Below are positions 25,999 through 35,385 of a DNA stretch of 64,000 bases, one piece after another. A program made the position numbers and the translations under genes. The notes under the pieces are model-generated. The model was not told where the DNA came from, did no database searches, and was given only the letters and a program-made list of their open reading frames with translations. Positions within the stretch are counted from its first letter, which is position 1; each line of letters starts with the position of its first letter. The stretch spans positions 124,001-188,000 of the forward strand of contig JBJKSB010000021.1 in assembly GCA_046704385.1 (NCBI GenBank), given 5' to 3'. The stretch is from GH45 sp046704385. GTDB taxonomy: Bacteria > Bacteroidota > Bacteroidia > Bacteroidales > SZUA-534.

Positions 25999-28510
25999 AC
26001 TCTTTTTTGCAAAATTCCTTTTTCTGTTACATTTGAGCAGTGTGAGCATTGCCCAGAATGCAGAATCCGTTCCACTTGAGAATTTTCTTCATACACTGGA
26101 AAAACGATTTGATGTTGTTTTTACTTATGCTGATGAAAATGTTCGCGGTATTGCAATTAACATTCCTCAAAACAATTTAACCCTACAGGAATATCTCGAT
26201 GATCTGGGGAAACATACCGGACTAATATTCAATAAACTAAATTCCAGGTATATTGCTATCCAAAAAAGAGCAAGTAGTTCCTTTACTATTACTTTAACAG
26301 GAACAGTAATTGATAAAAACACCAGGGAACATTTAATTGGAGCAGTTATTCAATTAGGCAATAATTTTACATTAAGTAATAGTGACGGATGGTTCTCCGT
26401 TCAATTCAACCCCAATGAAGATTCCATGTTAACTATAAGGTATACCGGATATAAAAATCTAGTAATGTCAATGGATGAATGGGAAAATAGTTCGGATATA
26501 TACGCTCTTACCAACGATATTTTGAAACTGGATGAAGTTGTGGTGAATTACATTGCCACCGGAATCGATAAACTGGTGGATGGAGCCATTCAAATGAATA
26601 CTCAGAATATTGACATATTACCGGGAATGTCGGAACCAGATATATTACATACAGCACAGGTTTTACCCGGAATTTTTAGTGTTAATGAAACGGTTTCCTA
26701 CCTAAATACCAGGGGCGGAACAAACGATCAGAGCCTTGTGTTATGGGAAGGGGTTAAAATGTATCAAACAGGTCATTTGTTTGGTTTAATTTCCGGGTTT
26801 AATTCACATTTAATAAATAAAACAACTTTTATTAATAATGGTACCAGTGCGGCTTATGGTGACGGTGTTTCCGGGACCATTGATATGAAACAGCAAGACT
26901 ATCCTGTAAATAAATTTAATGTGAGTGCCGGATTTAATATGCTGAATGCCGATATTATTCTTAAAGTACCGGTAAGTAAGAAACTGACATTATTACTGGG
27001 TGCCAGAAGTTCAATCAATGATGCTATCATCACTCCAACTTATAAAAGTTATTATAAGAGAGCTTTCGAGCACACTGATGTGGTGCTGAAAAACGGGAGC
27101 AATATTGCTAATATGAATCATTATCATGATTTTTCCTTTTACGATTTAAATTTTAAGCTTATTTATAATATTTCAGACAGAGATAAGGTAAGGCTTAGTT
27201 TTCTGGATATGAACGACGAGATTGAATATGAGGTAAGCGCATCGGTCAACGACACTCTTTATAAAAAAAAGAGCCACCTGAATCAGTCCAGCCTGCTGTC
27301 TGATTTTGATTATGCCCACCAATGGAATAAATATAACACTACTCATTTGTCTGCATATGTATCTTCCTATAATCTATATGGTTACAATGCCGAATTTATA
27401 ACCAAACAAAATCATGAACAAAAAAATGAAGTGCTGGAATGGGGAATTAAAATGGATTCAAAATGCCGGATGGGTGAGAAGGTTAATTTAGCCTATGGCT
27501 ATAAGTTTAACGAGGTTGGTATTCGGAACCTGGATAATATTAATAAACCAAATTACAGCAGGGATGTGAAAGCAGTATTAGATGTCCAGGCGCTTTATTC
27601 CGAGGTGGAATTTAACAGGCTGTTTAACAAATTTTATATGCGTTTTGGGGCACGTGCGGTTTATTTACAAAAGTTCAAAATGTTTATCCCCGAACCAAGA
27701 GTGGTACTTAATTTTAAATTAACTGACCATATTGCCTGTGAGGCACTGGCTGAAAAGAAAAGTCAGTATACAACCCAGCTTATTGATTATCAATCTGATT
27801 TTTTGGGAGTTGAAAAAAGAAGGTGGGCTTTATCAAACAATAATAGTATACCGGTACTTAAAAGTTTGCAATTTTCATTCGGGATGCAATATAACTGTAA
27901 TCACTTTCTGCTTTCAGTGGATGCCTATAGGAAAAAAGTTGACGGCATTATAACTCCAAGTCAGGGTTTCCAAAATCAGTTTCAATATGTTTATGCTATT
28001 GGCAATTACCATACTGAAGGTATAGAAGCACTAATTAACAAGCGGTTTAAAAAGTCGAATATTTGGCTTAATTATTCCCTGGAACGAAATAGTTATTATT
28101 TTAAGGATTTAGATCCAACTACATTTCCCAATAACATTGATATCATGCATATTGCTACCCTGGGTGGCAGTTACATGATAAAAAACTTTGATTTTTCAAG
28201 CGGATTTAATTTCAGGACAGGAAAACCCTATACAATGCCTTTAGTAGATAACCAGGGAACAACCACTGAAATTATTTACGAATATCCCAATAGTTCGAGA
28301 CTTGATAATTTTATCAGGTTAGATGTTTCCTCAAAATATAACTTTCATATCAAGAAAGTCAATGGCCAGTTTGGCGTTTCAGTATGGAATGTGCTAAACA
28401 GGAAAAATATTATCAACATTTATTATGTGCGAAATAACAATGGTATTGAACAGGTAAAACAACAAGCACTGGGAATAACTCCCAATTTAAATTTAAGGTT
28501 GTCGTTTTAG
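25985..28510 (+). CDS. TonB-dependent signal-transducing outer-membrane receptor with STN domain
   Basis: An 841-residue outer-membrane receptor: signal peptide (residues 1-23), STN domain (about 28-85, LENFLHTLEKRFDVVFTYAD) that contacts FecR, carboxypeptidase-regulatory-like domain (about 100-185), plug (about 195-310, with YLNTRGGTNDQSLVLWEGV) and a barrel ending in RLSF. The start is a TTG inside the last codons of fecR; no ATG gives an intact signal peptide, so the TTG is well supported. There is no SusD partner, so this is not a normal glycan-uptake pair. The ligand is unknown; it may sense a surface product of the facing cluster. Confidence 0.92.
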   Translation: MKINRLFFAKFLFLLHLSSVSIAQNAESVPLENFLHTLEKRFDVVFTYADENVRGIAINIPQNNLTLQEYLDDLGKHTGLIFNKLNSRYIAIQKRASSSFTITLTGTVIDKNTREHLIGAVIQLGNNFTLSNSDGWFSVQFNPNEDSMLTIRYTGYKNLVMSMDEWENSSDIYALTNDILKLDEVVVNYIATGIDKLVDGAIQMNTQNIDILPGMSEPDILHTAQVLPGIFSVNETVSYLNTRGGTNDQSLVLWEGVKMYQTGHLFGLISGFNSHLINKTTFINNGTSAAYGDGVSGTIDMKQQDYPVNKFNVSAGFNMLNADIILKVPVSKKLTLLLGARSSINDAIITPTYKSYYKRAFEHTDVVLKNGSNIANMNHYHDFSFYDLNFKLIYNISDRDKVRLSFLDMNDEIEYEVSASVNDTLYKKKSHLNQSSLLSDFDYAHQWNKYNTTHLSAYVSSYNLYGYNAEFITKQNHEQKNEVLEWGIKMDSKCRMGEKVNLAYGYKFNEVGIRNLDNINKPNYSRDVKAVLDVQALYSEVEFNRLFNKFYMRFGARAVYLQKFKMFIPEPRVVLNFKLTDHIACEALAEKKSQYTTQLIDYQSDFLGVEKRRWALSNNNSIPVLKSLQFSFGMQYNCNHFLLSVDAYRKKVDGIITPSQGFQNQFQYVYAIGNYHTEGIEALINKRFKKSNIWLNYSLERNSYYFKDLDPTTFPNNIDIMHIATLGGSYMIKNFDFSSGFNFRTGKPYTMPLVDNQGTTTEIIYEYPNSSRLDNFIRLDVSSKYNFHIKKVNGQFGVSVWNVLNRKNIINIYYVRNNNGIEQVKQQALGITPNLNLRLSF

Positions 28511-28548
28511 GTTTTTGCCTTTTGGAGTTTTAACTTAAATGTAGCTGG

Positions 28549-31500
28549 TTAAGTCAATTGGTTATAATAATTATATACCATTTCAAGCATCTTTGCTGTA
28601 TTTATTGGCTTTGAAATATAATCATCAAAATTGTTGTTCATAATCCGGATCCTGTCTCCTGCCTGGGCAAATGCCGTTACTGCAATAACCGGAATTCGGC
28701 TGTTTATTTCCTTTATCAGTCGGGTTGCTTCTATACCGTCAATAACGGGCATTTTAATATCCATTAATACAATGCATTTTTTATTGGGGTCAAATTCTTT
28801 TATAAAATCAACAGCTTCCTGTCCGTTTTTAGCCCAAAATATATTTGCCATGGTTTTATTTAAGATGCTGTGCATTAATTCATAGTTGTAGGGTTCATCT
28901 TCGGCAATTAAAATCGATAGGTCTTTTAAAGTGATAGTTTTTAAAGTAGTTTGTTCCTGATGGAAATTAACTCCGGGTGAAGTTGATTTTGGCAGATCAA
29001 AATATATAGTGGTACCCTTACCTTTTTTTGATTCTATTTTAAGTTCTCCTCCCATAAGAGAAACCAGGCTTTTACTAATAGATAACCCGAGGCCTGTGCC
29101 ATCATAAAATTTGTTTTTATCTTTTTCAATTTTGTAAAAATAGTTGAAAATAGATTCCTGATCTTCCTTGCTTATACCAATACCCGTATCTTCAACAAAA
29201 AATTCAACCATATTTTCCCTGATTCTGTGACCGAAATAAATATGTCCTTCGTCGGTGAATTTCAAGGCATTACCAATAAGGTTAGTCATGATTTGTTTAA
29301 ACCGTATTACATCGTTGTAAATCCAGGTTTTTTCTTTGCTATTTTCCTTTATTAATTGTATATCGATATTTTTGTCGTTTTTGGTTGTGAAATAGGCCAG
29401 GAGATCTGGTAATTCGTCTTCAACACAAAAGTTGTCTTTATAAATAACCAGTTGGTTTGCCTGTATGGTTGAAATATCAAGAATATCGTTGATCAGGGTC
29501 AACAAGGTATTTCCACTGTTTTTTATCACTTTTGCATAATAGGCCTTCTGGTCATTACTCATATCTTCGTCAACTAATAGGCTCGAAAACCCTATAAGTG
29601 CATTCATAGGGGTGCGAATTTCGTGACTCATATTTGCAAGGAAAGCCGATTTTAATTTGTCTGATTCTTCGGCTTTTAATTTAGCATTCATAAGTTCTTT
29701 TGTCCTTTCCTGAACCAGGTTTTCAAGGTCGTTCCGGTGTTTTACCAGCTCCTCATTTTGTAATGATATCTCTTCCTGCTTTTCCTCTAACAACGAATTC
29801 GCTTTGCGCAATTCTTCGGTCCTTTTATTAACCATTATTTGTAGTTCCTTTTGCCTGTTTTTTAAGAATCTGATTCTTACCAGGTAAATCAAAATTACCA
29901 GGGAAACCAATATTATAATGACACTTATTCTAAAAAAGGTTGTGCCCCACCACGGAGGCTTAATATAAAGGAACAACTTGCTGGGGTGGTCTTCCCATTT
30001 TCCATCTTTTATGCCGGCTTTTACTTTAAATAAATACTTTCCGGGTGGAATGTTTCTGTAAGTTGCCAGGCGCTGTGAAGATACATAATTCCAATCCTTG
30101 TCGTATCCATCAAGCTTATAAGCAAAAACATTTGACTGCGAATAGGGATTTAATAATGCCGTATACTCAAAGGAAACGATACTGTTTTTATAGCTTAATT
30201 CTAAAGTGTCAAGATAACAGATATCTTCAGTCAGAATTATTTTATTATCAATTTTTTCGCCAATTTCCACCGACTGGTGGAAAAGTTTTAAATCAACAAT
30301 TTTTGATTTTGGTATAGGTTCATTCTTCTTAATTTGTTCTGTATTGAACAAATTAAATCCTTTTATTCCTCCGGCATAAATATCATGGTCAATACTGTCG
30401 TATACAATACAATTGATTGAAAATTGATTGTCCTGTAATCCATCTTCTGCATAATATTTTGAATAGGTTTTATTTTCAGGATTAAACCGTGTAATCCCTT
30501 TTGTTGAAGTCAGCCAAAGGTTACTGCTGTCGTCTTCAACCATTCCGATTATAGTTTCTGAAGTTAATCCGTCGTGGGTACTATATTTTTTAAAAATCAC
30601 ATTATGGTTTTCGTCATAAGTCAGCTTGTTTAATTTGTTTCGCGTGCCAACCCATAAAGAGTCATTATGATCAATAAAAAGAGACATTACCAGATTATTG
30701 CTTAAAGACGATTTTTTTGAATTATGTTTGTAGGTGATAAATTTATCCGAGCCTGGGTCAAATTTACATAATCCGCCGTCTTCGGTGCCTATCCAGATAT
30801 TACGATCGTGGTCTTCAACAATATCCCAGATAATATTACTACTTATACTGGTAGTGTCATCCGGATTATGTGTATATTTTTTAAAGGTATTATGGCTTAC
30901 ATTAAAACGGATTAAACCGTCGCCGTATGTACCAAGCCAAATGTCATGGTCCGATGATTCATGCAATGAAATAACGATTCCCTTTTCGTGCGTAGAAAAA
31001 ATATAGTCAAACCTTTTAAAATCATTAGTTTCCTTATTGAACTTGTTCAATCCATTTTCGGTTCCCACCCAAATACCATTGTTGTGATCTTTTAATAGTG
31101 AGCGTATGTAATTATGGCTTAGCGATTTAGTGTCGTTTGGTTTGTTTTGGTACAATACAAACGAATTGGTTTTTTTATTATAAATGTTTAACCCGTTTTC
31201 GGTTCCAATCCAAAGGTTATGATTTTCATCGATTACCATCGAATGAATAATGTTGTTCACCAGGTTATTTGAGGTGCTTTTTTCGGCATAGAAATGCCTG
31301 AATTTTGGTTCCTGTACATTCAATCTGTTTAGTCCTGCCCAGTCAGTACCTATCCATAAAAACCCCGACCGGTCTTCGAAAATTGAATAAATGGAATTGC
31401 CACTTATACTGTTAAGATCAGCCGTGTTGTTTTCAAATCTGCTAAAGGTGATATTTTCAATAGCTTTGCTATAAGGCATATCTTTTGGGAATATAACTTT

Positions 31501-32427
31501 ATTAAGCCCGCCTCCCCAGGTACCAATCCATAAACTTCCATTACTGTCACAAAAAATACTTTTAATTATATTGTGACTAATGCTGTTATTATTTTTGGGA
31601 TTATACCTGTAATGAATGAATTTATCTGTCTTAGGATTTAATATATTCAGGCCGCCTTCCCAGGTGCCAATCCAGATAAACCCTTTTTTGTCGATACAAA
31701 TTGAACTAATATCATTCATCGACAGGCTGTTTGGATTGTTTGGCTTGTGCCGGTAATGTTTAAATGTGTTGGTATTTTTATTAAACCGGTCCACTCCGTT
31801 GTTGGTTGCTATCCAGATGGTACCGTCGGGAGCCTCTGTCATATCTGAAATAAAAAGTGAACCTATACTGTTTTTATTGCTATCGGGTATATGATGTATA
31901 AATTGATATTTTGCATTTTGTTCATCAGTATATATACTATCCATTCGTTTTAGTTTGTCGAGCCCGCCTCCCCAGGTACCCAGCCAAACATCCCCGTCAT
32001 TATCTTTCAGAATTTTGTAAATTGTATTATTAGCAAGGCTGTTTGGATCATTTGGGTCGTGGCTGTAATTTACATTTTCTTTGGTGTGAATAAAAAACCG
32101 GTTAAGTCCTGTGGTGGTTGCCACGAAAAGAATTCCGCTTTTATCCTGGCAAATGGATCGGACATGCATGGCTGATACGCTGTGTGTGTTGATATAATTG
32201 TATCGGTAAGCAACAAAATTATAGCCATCATAACGGTTCAAGCCAGCATAAGTTCCAAACCAGATGAATCCGTCTTCGTCCTGGTATGCTGCAATAATTG
32301 AACTTTGATTTAATCCGTCTTTAGTGGAATAACGTTCAAAGACGAGGTCTTGAGAAAAGGAATGATCTATTCCAAAACCAAATAAATAAAAAATGGATAA
32401 AACATAGAATGCTAATGATTTCCGCAT
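28549..32427 (-). CDS. Reg_prop hybrid histidine kinase with C-terminal receiver
   Basis: A 1292-residue sensor: signal peptide (1-26), two-component-regulator propeller repeats (about 30-740, with repeated phrases such as GFIWIGTWEGGLN), Y_Y_Y domain (about 745-815), membrane helix (about 830-850), coiled coil, HisKA with SHEIRTPMNALIGF (His near 930), HATPase with DTGIGISKEDQ and GTGLGLSISKSL, and a receiver (about 1170-1285) with phospho-acceptor Asp in LMDIKMP. Unlike most such sensors it lacks the AraC-type DNA-binding end, so it must pass phosphate to a separate partner. ATG 32427 gives the signal peptide; a GTG 15 bases upstream is the alternative. It converges with the receptor gene. 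Confidence 0.93.
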   Translation of the reverse strand: MRKSLAFYVLSIFYLFGFGIDHSFSQDLVFERYSTKDGLNQSSIIAAYQDEDGFIWFGTYAGLNRYDGYNFVAYRYNYINTHSVSAMHVRSICQDKSGILFVATTTGLNRFFIHTKENVNYSHDPNDPNSLANNTIYKILKDNDGDVWLGTWGGGLDKLKRMDSIYTDEQNAKYQFIHHIPDSNKNSIGSLFISDMTEAPDGTIWIATNNGVDRFNKNTNTFKHYRHKPNNPNSLSMNDISSICIDKKGFIWIGTWEGGLNILNPKTDKFIHYRYNPKNNNSISHNIIKSIFCDSNGSLWIGTWGGGLNKVIFPKDMPYSKAIENITFSRFENNTADLNSISGNSIYSIFEDRSGFLWIGTDWAGLNRLNVQEPKFRHFYAEKSTSNNLVNNIIHSMVIDENHNLWIGTENGLNIYNKKTNSFVLYQNKPNDTKSLSHNYIRSLLKDHNNGIWVGTENGLNKFNKETNDFKRFDYIFSTHEKGIVISLHESSDHDIWLGTYGDGLIRFNVSHNTFKKYTHNPDDTTSISSNIIWDIVEDHDRNIWIGTEDGGLCKFDPGSDKFITYKHNSKKSSLSNNLVMSLFIDHNDSLWVGTRNKLNKLTYDENHNVIFKKYSTHDGLTSETIIGMVEDDSSNLWLTSTKGITRFNPENKTYSKYYAEDGLQDNQFSINCIVYDSIDHDIYAGGIKGFNLFNTEQIKKNEPIPKSKIVDLKLFHQSVEIGEKIDNKIILTEDICYLDTLELSYKNSIVSFEYTALLNPYSQSNVFAYKLDGYDKDWNYVSSQRLATYRNIPPGKYLFKVKAGIKDGKWEDHPSKLFLYIKPPWWGTTFFRISVIIILVSLVILIYLVRIRFLKNRQKELQIMVNKRTEELRKANSLLEEKQEEISLQNEELVKHRNDLENLVQERTKELMNAKLKAEESDKLKSAFLANMSHEIRTPMNALIGFSSLLVDEDMSNDQKAYYAKVIKNSGNTLLTLINDILDISTIQANQLVIYKDNFCVEDELPDLLAYFTTKNDKNIDIQLIKENSKEKTWIYNDVIRFKQIMTNLIGNALKFTDEGHIYFGHRIRENMVEFFVEDTGIGISKEDQESIFNYFYKIEKDKNKFYDGTGLGLSISKSLVSLMGGELKIESKKGKGTTIYFDLPKSTSPGVNFHQEQTTLKTITLKDLSILIAEDEPYNYELMHSILNKTMANIFWAKNGQEAVDFIKEFDPNKKCIVLMDIKMPVIDGIEATRLIKEINSRIPVIAVTAFAQAGDRIRIMNNNFDDYISKPINTAKMLEMVYNYYNQLT

Positions 32428-32656
32428 AATATAAATCACCAAGAATTAATGCAATCCTAATTATTATGAGGTAAATATTATTTGCAATTTACCACACCCC
32501 TTATTAAAGTATTTTTTAATATTAATAAAAAAAATTGAAATATTTTGGTAATGAGTGTCTTTTTAACTTGTTTACAATTTGGTTGCGGAATGGTGAGTAT
32601 TAAAAATGCCTTTTTGAAACAGTTAAAAAGAGATTGTGCTAAAAGGATTATAAATA

Positions 32657-32682
32657 AAAGAGGCGGTTAAAACCGCCTCTTT
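32657..32682 (-). terminator. Terminator of rpsO
   Basis: AAAGAGGCGGTT (32657-32668) pairs with AACCGCCTCTTT (32671-32682). The stem starts two bases beyond the rpsO stop and is followed on the minus strand by an AT-rich tail. Confidence 0.85.
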
Positions 32683-32684
32683 AA

Positions 32685-32954
32685 TTACTTCCTTAAGTTG
32701 AGTGCTTTAATAATAGCACGATATCTTTCAATATCTTTTTCTTTCAGGTAATCAAGTAAACTTCTTCTTTTACCAACAAGACGCAAAAGCGCTCTTTGGG
32801 TACCAAAATCTTTTTTATTTGATTTCAAATGCTCGGTTAAATGAGCAATTCTGAAACTAAATAAGGCAATTTGCCCTTCGGTTGAGCCGGTGTCTGCAAC
32901 CGACTTACCATACTTTGTGAAAATTTCTTCTTTTTTCTCTTTTGTTAAGTACAT
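32685..32954 (-). CDS. rpsO: 30S ribosomal protein S15
   Basis: An 89-residue protein that binds the 16S rRNA central domain early in 30S assembly. The signature region with TGSTEGQIALFSFRI, LTEHLKSNKKD and GKRRSLLDYL is complete and the length is exact. It is monocistronic, between its own promoter and its own terminator, and not next to pnp as in many other bacteria. Confidence 0.97.
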   Translation of the reverse strand: MYLTKEKKEEIFTKYGKSVADTGSTEGQIALFSFRIAHLTEHLKSNKKDFGTQRALLRLVGKRRSLLDYLKEKDIERYRAIIKALNLRK

Positions 32955-33009
32955 AACCGTTTTGTCTTATTAATTAAACAATATAAGCATACACTTATTT
33001 TTCGAGCTG

Positions 33010-33040
33010 CAAAGGTAACTAATTCTTTTAAAGCTGCAAG
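33010..33040 (-). promoter_or_regulatory. Bacteroidota-type promoter for rpsO
   Basis: On the minus strand, CTTG (33040-33037) is followed after 19 bases by TAccTTTG (33017-33010). The expected leader is about 50 bases. One of the clearest promoters in the window. Confidence 0.75.
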
Positions 33041-33158
33041 TTGTTGAGTGTTTAAATTTTAAATATTTTGCATGGTACTTTTTTATAATTTATCTTACTT
33101 AAGACTTTTAATCGGGCAATATTTTGGAGCCTGTTTTATTAAAGAAAAACTGAATTTT

Positions 33159-35270
33159 ATGAAACAACTTTTTATTTTATTTGCAGCTGTGTTGATAGTG
33201 TCATGTCAGCCGAAACCGGAAAAAATAAAATATCCAATGACAAAGAAAGTAGATACGGTTGATGTATATTTTGGTCATAAAGTAGCGGATCCTTATCGCT
33301 GGCTCGAAAATGACACAAGTGCAGAAACTGCTGAATGGGTAAAGGCTGAGAACCAGGTTACCCAAAATTATATGTCGAAAATCCCGTTCCGGCAGGCGGT
33401 GGAAGATCGTTTGACCAAGTTGTGGAATTATCCAAAAATTTCGGCCCCTTTGCATAAAGCAGGTAATTATTTTGTGTTTAAAAATGATGGTTTACAAAAT
33501 CAAAGTGTGGTTTATATAAAAAATACGATTGAGGGTGATGAGAAAGTATTTCTTGACCCTAATAAATTATCAAAAGACGGAACTGTTGCATTGACGAACT
33601 TTACCCCTTCAAAAGATGGAAAATATGTGGGTTATGCTATTTCAAGGGGTGGCTCCGACTGGCGGGAGTTATATGTGCGTTCCATTAAAACCGGCAAGGA
33701 TTTGGCCGATCATATAATGTGGGCTAAATTTTCAAATATTTCCTGGTACAAAAACGGATTCTTTTATTCCAGGTATCCTGAACCTAAAAAAGGAGACGCG
33801 TTAAAAGGTGAAAATGAAAATAGTAAGGTGTATTATCATCAGATCGGTACTTCGCAAGATACTGATAAACTAATTTATGAAGATCCGGACCATCCGCTAT
33901 GGGGATTTAACGCCAAGGTTACAGACGATGATCAGTATCTGGTATTGGAAGTTACCGAATCAACATCGGGCAATGCATTATATGTTAAGGATTTAACTGG
34001 TGATAATGATTTTGTAAAAGTTGTTGAAACTTTCGATAACGATTATCTGGTTATTGATCATATTAATGGTAAATTATTAGTTTATACTGATCTTGATGCC
34101 CCCAAGTATAAAGTAATTGCCATTGATATGAAACATCCTGAACCCGACAGTTGGATTGATTTTATTCCTGAAAAGGAAAGCGTTCTTCAGGAGGTGTCAA
34201 TACATGGTGGGAAAATAATTGCAAACTACCTGAAAGATGCCCATAGCAATATTGAGATATACAATTTGAAGGGTGAATTTCTTTACAATCTGGACAATAC
34301 AACATTGGGAACAATTAGTGGATTCAGGGGAGAAAGAAATGACAGCACAACATTTTATGCCATAACTACTTTTACCTCTCCTGCAACAATTTACAAGTAT
34401 GATATATCTGCCAATAAATCGGATGTTTACCAAAAAACTGATGTCGATTTTAATGCTGCTGATTATGAAACCAAACAGGTTTTTTACCCAAGTAAAGATG
34501 GAACTGAAATTCCTATGTTTATTGTGTATAAAAAAGGTACCCAGCTTAATGGTAAAAATCCGCTAATGCTTTACGGATATGGTGGTTTTAATATCAGTCT
34601 TACACCAACTTTCAATATAGGAAGGTTACTTTGGTTGGAACAGGGAGGAATTTTCGCCATGGCCAATTTGCGCGGCGGTGGTGAATACGGTGAGGACTGG
34701 CATCAGGCAGGAACTAAAATGAATAAACAAAATGTTTTTGACGATTGTATTGCTGCAGCCGAATATCTGATTAATGAAAAATATACTTCAAAGGGAAGAA
34801 TAGTAATGACCGGTCGTTCCAACGGTGGATTACTGGTAGGAGCTGTGGTTAACCAGCGACCCGATTTGTTTGGCGTGGCTTTCCCAACAGTGGGAGTAAT
34901 GGATATGTTACGCTACCATAAATTCACAATAGGCCGGTATTGGGCTACCGACTATGGTACCAGTGAAGACAGTGAAGAAATGTTCAAATACTTGTTGTCT
35001 TATTCACCGTTGCATAATATAAAAGAAAATGTTGATTACCCTGCGATTTTGGTATCTACCGGTGATCATGACGACAGGGTGGTTCCGGCTCATTCGTTTA
35101 AATACGCAGCGACCCTTCAGGAAAAATATAAGGGAACAAATCCGGTTTTAATACATATTGAATCCCAGGCCGGGCATGGCCCGGGAAAGCCAACAGCTAA
35201 ATTGATACAGGAAGAGAGCGATATTTATTCCTTTATGTTTTATAATATGGGAATAACCCCAAGGTATTAA
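33159..35270 (+). CDS. Prolyl oligopeptidase family serine peptidase (S9A), lipoprotein
   Basis: A 704-residue secreted peptidase that cleaves after proline in short peptides. An N-terminal lipoprotein signal (LIVSC, Cys near residue 15) is followed by a seven-bladed propeller (about 80-430) and the alpha/beta-hydrolase domain. The catalytic Ser is in GRSNGG (near residue 554), Asp in GDHDDRVVP (near 637) and His in QAGHGPG (near 672). I start at ATG 33159, which begins the signal; an ATG at 33072 would put 29 extra residues before it. It is transcribed away from rpsO and followed by a terminator. Confidence 0.94.
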   Translation: MKQLFILFAAVLIVSCQPKPEKIKYPMTKKVDTVDVYFGHKVADPYRWLENDTSAETAEWVKAENQVTQNYMSKIPFRQAVEDRLTKLWNYPKISAPLHKAGNYFVFKNDGLQNQSVVYIKNTIEGDEKVFLDPNKLSKDGTVALTNFTPSKDGKYVGYAISRGGSDWRELYVRSIKTGKDLADHIMWAKFSNISWYKNGFFYSRYPEPKKGDALKGENENSKVYYHQIGTSQDTDKLIYEDPDHPLWGFNAKVTDDDQYLVLEVTESTSGNALYVKDLTGDNDFVKVVETFDNDYLVIDHINGKLLVYTDLDAPKYKVIAIDMKHPEPDSWIDFIPEKESVLQEVSIHGGKIIANYLKDAHSNIEIYNLKGEFLYNLDNTTLGTISGFRGERNDSTTFYAITTFTSPATIYKYDISANKSDVYQKTDVDFNAADYETKQVFYPSKDGTEIPMFIVYKKGTQLNGKNPLMLYGYGGFNISLTPTFNIGRLLWLEQGGIFAMANLRGGGEYGEDWHQAGTKMNKQNVFDDCIAAAEYLINEKYTSKGRIVMTGRSNGGLLVGAVVNQRPDLFGVAFPTVGVMDMLRYHKFTIGRYWATDYGTSEDSEEMFKYLLSYSPLHNIKENVDYPAILVSTGDHDDRVVPAHSFKYAATLQEKYKGTNPVLIHIESQAGHGPGKPTAKLIQEESDIYSFMFYNMGITPRY

Positions 35271-35291
35271 ACAGTAGAGAGTAAATTATAT

Positions 35292-35320
35292 AAAACCGGC
35301 TGACAGGCCGGTTTTTGTTT
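35292..35320 (+). terminator. Terminator of the prolyl oligopeptidase gene
   Basis: ACCGGC (35295-35300) pairs with GCCGGT (35307-35312) around a six-base loop, followed by TTTTGTTTTT. Confidence 0.85.
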
Positions 35321-35327
35321 TTAATAA

Positions 35328-35358
35328 TTTGAATAAAATTCCAGAAATTTTATCTTTA
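35328..35358 (+). promoter_or_regulatory. Promoter of the outer-membrane protein gene
   Basis: TTTG (35328-35331), 19 bases, then TAtcTTTA (35351-35358), one mismatch from the Bacteroidota consensus. The leader to ATG 35386 is about 20 bases, and the site lies inside a longer TTG-started reading frame, which supports the later start. Confidence 0.6.
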
Positions 35359-35385
35359 CTAAATTACTCAACTAAAAAAACGGTT

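Noticed and set aside
25985..28510. Reading the receptor as a SusC of a glycan-uptake locus
   Set aside because: There is no SusD gene after it, and no glycoside hydrolase or glycan-binding gene is nearby.
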